From a virus, in the IMG/VR virus record IMGVR_UViG_3300020470_006081, positions 1 to 64,000 of that record: a stretch of DNA of 64,000 nt; one strand, given 5' to 3'. The position numbers and the translations under genes are program-made. The notes beneath the pieces were generated by a model that saw only the letters and a program-made list of their open reading frames with translations, searched no databases and was not told the origin of the DNA. The first letter of the stretch is position 1; each line of letters starts with the position of its first letter. Positions 40,260 to 47,417 of this stretch are shown here, piece after piece.

Positions 40260-40934
40260 TTATTCAAACGTGTCTAATAATATAGATAATTTATTAAAAA
40301 TATACGGACAAACTTCTTTTAAGTAAAGTCTATCACCTAAAAAATACTCTTCAAAGCCCCGGGCAAAAAATTCTCTTAATGACGTTGCGGAATAAGACCC
40401 TAAAAAAATACCTCGTGATAAGTTATTTAATTTTTCATATCCAATGTGCCAGAAAAAAAGTTTATCTAACTCATCATCAAAATCAACAACGTCAAAATTA
40501 TAATCTTCTACATTGTATTCTAAATATTTTAAAATATTTTTTAGTTTATTTCTTTTAAATAAGAAGCTTTCTTCAATCGAACCGTCACCATATAAATAAT
40601 CACCATATCTATCTTCTACTGCATGGGCAAACTCATGAATAATATCATCTATTAGATCTTCTTCATCGTCTTGTTCATTAGTAACATATATGGCGCCATC
40701 AGAATATTTAGCGTTCATTTGTTTTTTATTTAAATCTTCAAAATTTCCTACATATATCACGTCGACTAATTCTAATATCTCATCTGGTAACAAAGAATTA
40801 ACTTTTTTAAAAACTAATTCGTCATTTATTTGATCTTGAAATCGATCTTTAAAGAAGATATTTAGTTGTCCGTGGCGTTGATTAGAAAGTAGTTTATTTT
40901 TATTTTTCACATAGTTTACAAGTTTTTCTTTCAT
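40260..40934 (-). CDS. Putative zinc metallopeptidase (zincin)
   Basis: 224 residues. H100-E-F-A-H104 in DDIIHEFAHAVEDRYGDYLY is the HExxH zinc motif. The later segment SLREFFARGFEEYFLGD supplies a candidate third ligand (glutamate). No signal peptide is seen, so it would act in the cytoplasm. Substrate unknown. It lies next to PhoH and a small conserved gene, a region of early host-takeover genes. A minimal, phage-type proteolytic modifier is possible but not shown. Confidence 0.7.
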   Translation of the reverse strand: MKEKLVNYVKNKNKLLSNQRHGQLNIFFKDRFQDQINDELVFKKVNSLLPDEILELVDVIYVGNFEDLNKKQMNAKYSDGAIYVTNEQDDEEDLIDDIIHEFAHAVEDRYGDYLYGDGSIEESFLFKRNKLKNILKYLEYNVEDYNFDVVDFDDELDKLFFWHIGYEKLNNLSRGIFLGSYSATSLREFFARGFEEYFLGDRLYLKEVCPYIFNKLSILLDTFE

Positions 40935-41190
40935 TTTTTTCTAAACTTACCCCTGTTTCAACATCTTGTAGCGCTTGCTGATAGCCTCTAACCCAATTTT
41001 CCTCTGCAACTGCAAGAAGAAACTCTGGAAATTCTTGTGCCATCGTGTCGACAATCATCTCAACTGTGATATTTTTATCTTCCGGATTAAATTTTTCACC
41101 GGTATATTCTACCAAAAAATTTTTTAAATCATTTTCTGGCTCTACAAGCTCATGTAGAGTTGGATTTTCATTTTCATTAGTTATGTTCAT
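40900..41190 (-). CDS. Small hypothetical protein upstream of zincin
   Basis: 96 residues with an AAAGG ribosome site eight bases from ATG. Acidic and helical, with DTMAQEFPEFLLAVAEENWV then RGYQQALQDVETG, a segment that often appears beside phoH in marine myoviruses, as I recall. It ends in C-x2-C (TCKLCEK). Overlaps the next gene by 35 bases. Function unknown. Confidence 0.6.
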   Translation of the reverse strand: MNITNENENPTLHELVEPENDLKNFLVEYTGEKFNPEDKNITVEMIVDTMAQEFPEFLLAVAEENWVRGYQQALQDVETGVSLEKNERKTCKLCEK

Positions 41191-42498
41191 TTATAATACC
41201 TTTGAAGCTAAAGTCGCGACTTTCGAACGTTCACCCTTTACAAGAGTCATGTGCGCAGATATGTCATAAGGTTTGAATTTTTCAACTGCATAAGATAGAC
41301 CATTTGATGTTGAATCTAAATACACGCTATCAACCTGCTCAATATCTCCTGTAAGAATTATTTTAGTGTTCTCACCCACACGAGTAATTATAGTCTTTAA
41401 TTCATGCATTGTTAAATTTTGTGCCTCATCAACGATAATAAATGCGTTTGATATTGATCGCCCACGAATATATGTAAGAGCCTCTATTTGAATGGTTCCA
41501 TTATCAAAAAATATTTCCATATTATCTTTTTTACCATTTAATAAGTGATCAATATTATCTTGTATAGGCATTAACCATGGCCGCATCTTTTCTTCCATTG
41601 TTCCCGGCAAATATCCAATATCTTTGCCTAAAGGCTGCACCGGTCGTGAAACAACTAATTTTTTATATCGACTTTCTTCTAATACTTGATCTAAACCAGC
41701 TGCAATTGCTAAAAGAGTCTTTCCACAGCCAGCTTTTCCAACTAAAGTTACAATTGGTATTGAAGGATCTAATAAAATGTCTAAAGCAAACATTTGCTCT
41801 TTATTTCTAGGTTTCAAACCCCAAACACTATTTTTATATTCAGATATTTTATGTAATGGTAAATTATAATTTTTAAATCTAACTAAAGCAGTCTTTTTTT
41901 CGTTTGCGTTTGAAACTAACATTAAAAATTGATTTGGTGTAAATCTTCCTTCTTCTTTGTCAAAAACAACTTCTTGTCCCTCATATATGTGATCTATTAG
42001 CTGGTCATCTACTAGATGCTTTTTAAAACCAGAAAACAACTTATTGTGATCAGTCACAATTTTATTAGTTGTATAATCTTCAGTTAATATACCTAAAGAA
42101 TCACACTTAACTCTCATATTAATATCACGTGTAACAACTATAACTTTTCGTTTAGGATTTTTCTTCTGTTCTGTAATAGCTGTAGTAATAATTTCATTGT
42201 CAGCGCTTTTTAAATCACATGCAGCGGGAAGATCTTCAATATCATAGCCCCTCACAGATAAAATACCTTTTCCTCTTGCAATACGTATACCTTTATGAAG
42301 ATTACCCTTACTTCTTAAATTATCCAGTATTCTTATGATAGATCGCGCATTTAGCCCTACTCCATCTTGTCTTTTTTTATGTTTGTCTATTTCATCTAAC
42401 ACTTTTAAAGGAATGACAATATCATTGTTTTTAAACTCAAATAACGACCTTGAATTCGTTAAAAATACATTAGTATCCAATACATAAGTTTTTTTCAT
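41191..42498 (-). CDS. phoH: PhoH-like protein with N-terminal PIN domain
   Basis: 435 residues. Residues 1-140 form a PIN-like ribonuclease domain: YVLDTNVFLTN (D7), PLKVLDEIDKHKK, and a late acidic cluster in CDLKSADNEII and VVTRDINMRVKCDSLG. The C-terminal half is a PhoH ATPase: Walker A GKAGCGKTLLA, Walker B AFIIVDEAQNLTMHELK. PIN-PhoH fusions act as RNA-dependent helicase/nucleases in bacteria. In phages PhoH is a common auxiliary metabolic gene, although its exact benefit is debated. Stop and next start overlap in TATAAATG-like fashion. Confidence 0.93.
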   Translation of the reverse strand: MKKTYVLDTNVFLTNSRSLFEFKNNDIVIPLKVLDEIDKHKKRQDGVGLNARSIIRILDNLRSKGNLHKGIRIARGKGILSVRGYDIEDLPAACDLKSADNEIITTAITEQKKNPKRKVIVVTRDINMRVKCDSLGILTEDYTTNKIVTDHNKLFSGFKKHLVDDQLIDHIYEGQEVVFDKEEGRFTPNQFLMLVSNANEKKTALVRFKNYNLPLHKISEYKNSVWGLKPRNKEQMFALDILLDPSIPIVTLVGKAGCGKTLLAIAAGLDQVLEESRYKKLVVSRPVQPLGKDIGYLPGTMEEKMRPWLMPIQDNIDHLLNGKKDNMEIFFDNGTIQIEALTYIRGRSISNAFIIVDEAQNLTMHELKTIITRVGENTKIILTGDIEQVDSVYLDSTSNGLSYAVEKFKPYDISAHMTLVKGERSKVATLASKVL

Positions 42499-42533
42499 GC
42501 TTTACTCTTTTGCCGAAAACTAGTTAAGATATA

Positions 42534-43280
42534 GTGAAAAAATATTTTACATTTTTTATATTATTCTTTTTAGCATCGTTTATAAATAGTTGTGCAATTC
42601 AAACAAATGTAAATAAGTCGCTTCAAAACGTCAAAAAATCGATTTTAAAGATTGAAACATGGGCCAGACTAGGCGCATGTGATGAAGAATCAAAAGTCTG
42701 CTCAGATCATGAACTGATATCTATGGGCTCGGGTGCTGTTGTACTTTATAATAATAAAAAAGCTGTTTTAACAGCAGCACATGTATGCAAACAAGAAAGT
42801 TTTGAAGCTTTTGTAAAAATGCATAATGGTCACTTTTTTTTAAAAGCTATTGATCGAGATAACAAAGAATATGTTATAAAAGTAATAAAATATGATCATA
42901 GTCAAGATATATGTTTATTAGATAGCACATCTGGTGAGTTACCCCCTTATTTAAAAATAAGTGTAAAAAAACCAGAATATGCAGAACTAACATATAATCT
43001 AGCTGCACCGCTTGGAATTATCGACGAGGAAATGGTGCCGGTATATCAAGGATTCTTTTTTGGTGACTCAGAGGGTAGTGCGTTCTATAGCATTGCAGTA
43101 GCTCAAGGATCCTCAGGATCTCCTATAATTAACTCTAAAGGAGATTTAATTGGAATGGTACATTCTGTACACTATAAGTTTCATCACATAAGTCTTTCTG
43201 CAACTTACCAGCAGCTGTGGAACTTTTTAAAGATTCCAGGAAACTATACATTAGAATTCCAGAACTCGTCCCAACGTTAA
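42534..43280 (+). CDS. Trypsin-like serine protease, predicted lipoprotein
   Basis: 248 residues, GTG start, the main plus-strand gene of the window. The N-terminus is a lipoprotein signal (basic KK, hydrophobic run, FINSC with Cys20). The catalytic triad is readable: H83 in LTAAHVCK, D125 in SQDICLLD, S194 in AQGSSGSPII. Such proteases would be exported and anchored in the periplasm or outer membrane of the host. It lies antiparallel to phoH and its 3' end overlaps the SpoU methyltransferase gene by 146 bases. A moron-type gene expressed on its own is likely; no clear promoter is visible in the 35 bases from phoH. Confidence 0.8.
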   Translation: MKKYFTFFILFFLASFINSCAIQTNVNKSLQNVKKSILKIETWARLGACDEESKVCSDHELISMGSGAVVLYNNKKAVLTAAHVCKQESFEAFVKMHNGHFFLKAIDRDNKEYVIKVIKYDHSQDICLLDSTSGELPPYLKISVKKPEYAELTYNLAAPLGIIDEEMVPVYQGFFFGDSEGSAFYSIAVAQGSSGSPIINSKGDLIGMVHSVHYKFHHISLSATYQQLWNFLKIPGNYTLEFQNSSQR

Positions 43281-43794
43281 GGCTACGTACCGATCCATAC
43301 TGCGGAATTTCTACGCTATAATCGGCAATTTCTAACGTTTCTTTAGTTAATCCGACTCCCTCTTCACCAAAGACCATAAGAGGTGGTTTTTCTAGAGATT
43401 GCCAATTAAATTCATTCAATTTGCGGGTGTTGGGTACATTGTTGTCGATTGCAACAATAGTATACTTGTTTTTTAAGTCTACCAGCTCATATATACCACC
43501 GCTAAGAAATACCAAATCCACATAATGGTGTGAACCAACAGTGCCACGTCGGTCAAAGCGCTTTTTACCCAAATAAAAAACTTTTTCAGCATTGAATGCA
43601 TTTGCGTTGCGAATGAGTGTGCTGATGTTGAAATCGCCCTGCCAATGTTCCATACAGACTGCAAAGGGATTTGCGGTTCTCTGCAAATCCCTCTTAATGG
43701 ATTCAGTAGACCAATTTTTGTATCTGTCAACAACATTTCGCTTCCATAGACTCCAACGTTCAGACATTGTCTGAGCCGATGGTAATTTCAACAT
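43135..43794 (-). CDS. SpoU/TrmH-family RNA 2'-O-methyltransferase
   Basis: 219 residues. Motif order: FNISTLIRNANAFNAEKVFY, then VFGEEGVGLTK, then IPQYGSVRSLNVGTSSGILM, the trefoil-knot SAM-binding motifs of SPOUT enzymes. Alternative start Met10 (43767) overlaps the stop of the upstream gene as ATGTCTGA and may be the true start. The 3' 146 bases are antisense to the lipoprotein protease and encode residues 172-219 including the motif-3 asparagine, whose codon lies at the protease stop. Likely target is a tRNA, perhaps connected with the tRNA-Ile gene 2 kb away. Confidence 0.85.
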   Translation of the reverse strand: MLKLPSAQTMSERWSLWKRNVVDRYKNWSTESIKRDLQRTANPFAVCMEHWQGDFNISTLIRNANAFNAEKVFYLGKKRFDRRGTVGSHHYVDLVFLSGGIYELVDLKNKYTIVAIDNNVPNTRKLNEFNWQSLEKPPLMVFGEEGVGLTKETLEIADYSVEIPQYGSVRSLNVGTSSGILMYSFLESLKSSTAAGKLQKDLCDETYSVQNVPFQLNLL

Positions 43795-44083
43795 AATCTT
43801 CTAGATTTGAAAACAATTCATGTTGTTTATTTTCAATTGCAATAATAGCACTTTCAAGATTTTCATGCTGCCCACAACTTTCATTTGGGTATGAAATAGC
43901 ATTGTAGAGAGTAACTAGACGATCGCTAACTGTCATTTTAAGAGTTTTATCTTTTTTATATTCTGACCAATCGATATCTTGACGTTCTTTAATTTCAGAA
44001 AAAACATGGCCTAAACAACGACCATCTTTCCATACATATCTTTTAGATGATAGAAAATTATCTTTTTTAAGCTTATAATTCAT
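43760..44083 (-). CDS. Small hypothetical protein
   Basis: 107 residues, start overlapping UvdE by 11 bases. Core includes RYVWKDGRCLGHVFSEIKER and RLVTLYNAISYPNESCGQHE. Hydrophilic, no membrane segment. Its stop overlaps an alternative start of the SpoU gene, so the three genes uvdE-this-SpoU are likely co-translated. Function unknown. Confidence 0.6.
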   Translation of the reverse strand: MNYKLKKDNFLSSKRYVWKDGRCLGHVFSEIKERQDIDWSEYKKDKTLKMTVSDRLVTLYNAISYPNESCGQHENLESAIIAIENKQHELFSNLEDYVEITIGSDNV

Positions 44084-44999
44084 ATTTCATTAGTTCCTTC
44101 ATTTTAAACAAGCCAATTTCTTTATGTTTACATTCTAGCATTACATCTAGATCTAGGTTATAAAGATTAATTGGCGTCCAATACGAATCTGAGTGAGCAT
44201 TAGCACGAATTTTAGGATCATTATACTCTTCAGATCTAGATTGTGAATAGTGCACAACTGGTTTAATGTCTTTCCAAGTCATGCATGCAGTTAGAAGCGC
44301 CTCTTCTTCGTCTTGACCACCAGTACAAAATTTGTGATGATGATAATCAAATACAATTGGAATTCCAATTTGCTTGTAAATGTCATTATATAATTCTTTG
44401 GTGGAATATAGGCTAGCTTTATCATCATTTTCTACAGTCAAACGAGACTTAACTGCATCAGACAACCTATCAAAGTTACGACAGAAATTAGCAACAGCCA
44501 TTGGTTTGTTATTATAGTGTGCGCCGACATGAATATTAATTTTAGCGTAGGGCGTACGTGGTAAGCCCATCAAATCAAAAATTCTACCATGATTTTCAAG
44601 ATCTACTATAGTATTGGTAACTACATGCGCAGTAGGACTAGTCAGCTTGTTAAAGGGGCCCGGGTGCGTTGTAATTCTCTGACCATAAGACTTAGCTAAG
44701 TTGCCTGAGCGCTTTAAAGACGACGCAATTGCTTTAAAATCAGGCAGCTGTTCAAGCTCATACTCACTATGCCAAGGAGCAATATCTGATGACATACGAT
44801 AAAACTTAATTCCGTTGTCTTCATTCCACTGAATAATTTTTTCAAGATCTAGACAATTTTGAAGAGTTAGTTCTGACGCGTATGGTAAGCCTTTTTCATC
44901 AAAAGTTCTTCGAATCATCGATCGATTCGTAGTAATTCTTTTAGATTTGGGTAAATTACTTAAGCCCATGTTGATACAAGCGTATCCTAAGTTGTACAT
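44073..44999 (-). CDS. UV-damage endonuclease, UvdE-like
   Basis: 308 residues, typical for the single-domain form. LGYACINMGLSNLPKSKRIT at the N-terminus, KFYRMSSDIAPWHS, ITTHPGPFNKL, AKINIHVGAH, LTVENDDKASL, IVFDYHHHKFC and HYSQSR give the metal-binding histidines, glutamates and aspartates of the TIM-barrel family. The enzyme nicks 5' of UV photoproducts and abasic sites, allowing repair without photolyase. In a surface-ocean phage it would protect the genome after UV exposure. The gene pairs with the small downstream gene. Confidence 0.92.
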   Translation of the reverse strand: MYNLGYACINMGLSNLPKSKRITTNRSMIRRTFDEKGLPYASELTLQNCLDLEKIIQWNEDNGIKFYRMSSDIAPWHSEYELEQLPDFKAIASSLKRSGNLAKSYGQRITTHPGPFNKLTSPTAHVVTNTIVDLENHGRIFDLMGLPRTPYAKINIHVGAHYNNKPMAVANFCRNFDRLSDAVKSRLTVENDDKASLYSTKELYNDIYKQIGIPIVFDYHHHKFCTGGQDEEEALLTACMTWKDIKPVVHYSQSRSEEYNDPKIRANAHSDSYWTPINLYNLDLDVMLECKHKEIGLFKMKELMKYEL

Positions 45000-45019
45000 A
45001 CAAATACCTCCATGTATGA

Positions 45020-46027
45020 TCAGCTAAGATTGTTTTTATTTCCAGAAAAATATATTTCTTGTAATTCTTGTAATAATTCTGGTGTTTCTAATCTACCCAT
45101 AATATAAGCACACATATCACTAATATCATCAAAATTATTAATTTCTTTTTGATCATATAATGCATATGCCTTTACTTTGTCTAAAACATCAACTTTATTT
45201 AATACTAAATGAGTAATTCCATTAATATTGATAGATTTAATTAACCTATCAATGTCCAACCAATCACATTGTCGAGGTCGACCAGTTGTTGCTCCGTATT
45301 CTTCACCAACTTCTCTAATTTTTTTAAATATTTTATCATCTGGCTCAAAACTTTTCTGGCCAACATAAGTGTCGTAGACTTTTCCAACACCCCAGACATT
45401 TCGAACTGCATGTGCTGGAATGCTGTTGAGTAAAGCGCTCGCAGACGTACAGTGGCTGGACGTAACATATGGGTAATCACCCCAATCAATATCCAACTCA
45501 AAGCCTTGAGCACCCTCACATAAAATTTGTACATTATTTTCATTATTAAAAAATTCCTCATAAAGATCGATCAAAAAAGGTCTAAGCTCTAGAGCATCTT
45601 TGGCGCGGAGTCCTGTACGATTATATTTATTTCTATAAGCTGGACCTGTGCCTTTTTTAGTCGTGCCAATCTTTTGATCTCTGCTATCTTCTTCTAGATG
45701 ATCACGGGTAATAATATGACAATTTTTAGCAATTTTTACTAAAGAAGTATCGATACCAGCCTTTCTTAGTTGACTTAATTCATTAAAAAAATGTTGGACA
45801 TTTAAAACACAACCATTTCCAATAATGCTAGTGATTCCATGAAACACTCCGGCTGGTATGTAATGTGTAATAAATTTTTGCCCGTTATGATAAATTGTAT
45901 GACCGGCATTACCGCCACCATTAAATCTCAATACATGCGTATATTCACCCTTTGAGCAAAGATGGTGGGTAACTTTTCCTTTCGCTTCATCTCCATGTTG
46001 TAATCCAACAACAATATCTGCAATCAT
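45020..46027 (-). CDS. purA: Adenylosuccinate synthetase, short PurA-type
   Basis: 335 residues from ATG at 46025-46027, preceded by AAAGGA. A longer in-frame start at 46081 reads through the tRNA gene and is rejected. Motifs: VGLQHGDEAKGKVTHHL (Asp retained), VLRFNGGGNAGHTIYHNG, GTTKKGTGPAYRNKYNR, EGAQGFELDIDWGDYPYVTS, ATTGRPRQCDWLD. The family uses GTP to join IMP and aspartate. The length matches the short archaeal-type enzyme rather than the roughly 430-aa bacterial one. The related phage enzyme PurZ makes diaminopurine. The retained aspartate argues for ordinary PurA. Confidence 0.9.
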   Translation of the reverse strand: MIADIVVGLQHGDEAKGKVTHHLCSKGEYTHVLRFNGGGNAGHTIYHNGQKFITHYIPAGVFHGITSIIGNGCVLNVQHFFNELSQLRKAGIDTSLVKIAKNCHIITRDHLEEDSRDQKIGTTKKGTGPAYRNKYNRTGLRAKDALELRPFLIDLYEEFFNNENNVQILCEGAQGFELDIDWGDYPYVTSSHCTSASALLNSIPAHAVRNVWGVGKVYDTYVGQKSFEPDDKIFKKIREVGEEYGATTGRPRQCDWLDIDRLIKSININGITHLVLNKVDVLDKVKAYALYDQKEINNFDDISDMCAYIMGRLETPELLQELQEIYFSGNKNNLS

Positions 46028-46044
46028 TTTTTTTCCTTTATGTT

Positions 46045-46121
46045 TGGTTGGCCCAACGGGACTTGAACCCGTGACTCCCACTTTATAAGAATGGCGCTCT
46101 AACCTACTGAGCTATGGGCCA
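46045..46121 (-). tRNA. tRNA-Ile (anticodon UAU) with encoded CCA
   Basis: A complete 77-base cloverleaf on the minus strand. The 7-bp acceptor stem (TGGCCCA/TGGGCCA) is perfect. The D stem is GCTC/GAGC. The anticodon arm is CCATT-CTTATAA-AGTGG with U33 and anticodon TAT, reading AUA. A 5-base variable loop and a T arm ACGGG-TTCAAGT-CCCGT complete it. A discriminator A and a genomic CCA end follow. Most bacteria read AUA with a lysidine-modified CAU tRNA, so the UAU form is notable. The gene lies in the 5' leader of purA and probably shares its transcript. Confidence 0.93.
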
Positions 46122-46160
46122 TTATTTTACAGTATAATTGTAAGCTCAGATTAATGGTCG

Positions 46161-46198
46161 TAAATAAAAAATCCCTAGTGAAAAATCACTAGGGATTT
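46161..46198 (-). terminator. Rho-independent terminator
   Basis: On the minus strand a perfect 13-bp stem (AAATCCCTAGTGA / TCACTAGGGATTT) with a TTTT loop is followed by a run of T. It stands just 3' of the 27-aa membrane-protein gene (46210-46293) and 5' of the tRNA gene, so it probably closes the transcript of the small genes upstream and separates it from the tRNA-purA unit. This is one of the few strong terminators in the window. Confidence 0.85.
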
Positions 46199-46209
46199 AG
46201 TTTAGCTAA

Positions 46210-46293
46210 TTAAAGAATATTCTTTTTAGCTAGTACCCAGCCGACAACTGCGCCGACAACACCGCACAAAGCGGGGACCAATAAGCTTTCCAT
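46210..46293 (-). CDS. 27-aa membrane peptide
   Basis: A short frame with ATG at 46291-46293 and a strong GGAGG site eight bases upstream, ending at TAA 46210-46212 just before the terminator. The product MESLLVPALCGVVGAVVGWV followed by LAKKNIL is one hydrophobic glycine-rich segment with a basic end, typical of a single-pass membrane peptide. It could be a holin-like or small toxin-like protein, which is inference. Placement next to the terminator makes it a convincing gene despite its size. Confidence 0.65.
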   Translation of the reverse strand: MESLLVPALCGVVGAVVGWVLAKKNIL

Positions 46294-46309
46294 AGAAAAC
46301 CTCCTTTAG

Positions 46310-46480
46310 TTAGTCCAACAAAAGTTGGAGTTGGTTATTTGAATCCTCATTTAATTTGCTTTCTTCTGAAAGTTCTTCATATTGAAGAGAGGCAAGATGA
46401 GGATATTTTTCAAATACTTGTGGTAGGGTCAAATTTTCTTCCACCTGAATTTTTTTTATTTTTTTTGCGACTTTTCCCAC
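46310..46480 (-). CDS. Small basic/helical hypothetical protein (GTG start)
   Basis: 56 residues. The start is placed at GTG (46478-46480) because a near-perfect AAGGAGG lies eight bases upstream; the longest frame would begin with TTG and contain that site. MGKVAKKIKKIQVEENLTLP is followed by QVFEKYPHLASLQYEELSEE. It overlaps the 93-aa gene by 71 bases in another frame. Function unknown; possible translational coupling. Confidence 0.55.
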   Translation of the reverse strand: MGKVAKKIKKIQVEENLTLPQVFEKYPHLASLQYEELSEESKLNEDSNNQLQLLLD

Positions 46481-46691
46481 TTTTCTTTTCCTCCTTTTTT
46501 GGCTCAAAGTCAGGATGTAATCTTATTTTTACTACAAATTTATTTTTAGAAGACATCCATCTTACTTTAACTTGCATGCCTTCATATATTGGATTTTCTT
46601 TCCAAATTCTAAGAAGCTTACCTCTAATATAATCTGCTTCTTCAAAGGTAGCATGTGTACTCTCAATTTTCCATGGCTTATTTACACTCAA
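46410..46691 (-). CDS. Small hypothetical protein with lysine-rich tail
   Basis: 93 residues, TTG start (46689-46691) with AAGGAG six bases upstream. A compact N-terminus (KPWKIESTHATFEEADYIRG, QVKVRWMSSKNKFVVKIRLH) is followed by a lysine-rich tail (KKEEKKSGKSRKKNKKNSGG). The N-terminal form is one I have seen in marine phages as a short protein of unknown role, and the tail suggests nucleic-acid binding. Its 3' end overlaps the 56-aa gene in another frame. Confidence 0.6.
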   Translation of the reverse strand: MSVNKPWKIESTHATFEEADYIRGKLLRIWKENPIYEGMQVKVRWMSSKNKFVVKIRLHPDFEPKKEEKKSGKSRKKNKKNSGGRKFDPTTSI

Positions 46692-46781
46692 TATTTTCTC
46701 CTTATAATATAGGCTGAGGACTGCATAAATAATATTATAATAACAAATAATAAATAATTTAAATAAAATAAATTAATATTA

Positions 46782-47330
46782 TTATTTTCTTATTTGAATT
46801 ATTGGATCACTAGCTTTTCTATTATTATAATTATAATACTCTATACGAGTACCAACAGCTTTATCAACCCAATCAGTAGTAACACCCCAGTTAGCATCTT
46901 GATTTTTACCCATATGGTGATCATAATGCCATGGCAAATGTTTCTTACACCACTCAACATCTAAGTGAGCTTTTTTATGAATTTTAAAATATCTTATTGC
47001 ACATACTATTAAAGTATAGTAAAATAAAGGTGATATTAATATTGTAGGAATATGTATTAACCCCAAAGCTAATAATCCTAAAATTTCTGACCTAACAGAC
47101 ACATCAAACATTCCTTTACTATAATCTGAATCGTAGTTATCATTTTTACGTGAGCTTCTATGATGCGCATGCCAGTGTGAAGCCCATCTACTTTTTTTAT
47201 TTTTCCCCAATCTATGTAATACATATTTATGCAATACCCACTCTAAAATATGCGAATACATAATTGCAAGTGGGATGCACAAAAGATGCAACACTGCCAA
47301 CAAGGTTACCCCATAGATTGGTACCTCCAA
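46782..47330 (-). CDS. Fatty acid hydroxylase/sterol desaturase-family membrane protein
   Basis: 182 residues. Two hydrophobic regions (LLAVLHLLCIPLAIMYSHIL and IPTILISPLFYYTLIVCAI) and the histidine clusters typical of non-heme di-iron membrane hydroxylases: HKYVLH (H-x4-H), SHWHAHHR, HKKAH and WHYDHHMG. The family hydroxylates or desaturates lipids such as sterols, carotenoids or fatty acids. It is followed downstream by a possible terminator and preceded by an AT-rich gap of about 90 bases. Within the phage this would be an auxiliary metabolic gene acting on host membrane lipids. Confidence 0.82.
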   Translation of the reverse strand: MEVPIYGVTLLAVLHLLCIPLAIMYSHILEWVLHKYVLHRLGKNKKSRWASHWHAHHRSSRKNDNYDSDYSKGMFDVSVRSEILGLLALGLIHIPTILISPLFYYTLIVCAIRYFKIHKKAHLDVEWCKKHLPWHYDHHMGKNQDANWGVTTDWVDKAVGTRIEYYNYNNRKASDPIIQIRK

Positions 47331-47353
47331 TCATAACTAGCAGATAATATTAT

Positions 47354-47411
47354 AAAAAGCTGGCTATTTTAAAGAAGTTCTAATAAAACCACCTCGCCGA
47401 GCCGGCTTTTT
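47354..47411 (-). terminator. Possible terminator-like stem with long loop
   Basis: Minus-strand AAAAAGCCGGCT pairs with AGCCAGCTTTTT (12 bp with one G-T pair) across a loop of about 34 bases, followed by more T and A. It lies directly 3' of the 87-aa gene stop at 47418. The large loop makes it weaker than a normal intrinsic terminator, so the call is tentative. Confidence 0.35.
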
Positions 47412-47417
47412 ATCAGG

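Noticed and set aside
40247-40267. Longer TTG start for the 114-aa gene
   Set aside because: The AGGAG site lies inside that extension and serves the ATG at 40244-40246.
46028-46081. N-terminal extension of PurA by 18 codons (start at 46081)
   Set aside because: It reads through the tRNA-Ile gene, and the conserved PurA start with AAAGGA lies at 46025-46027.
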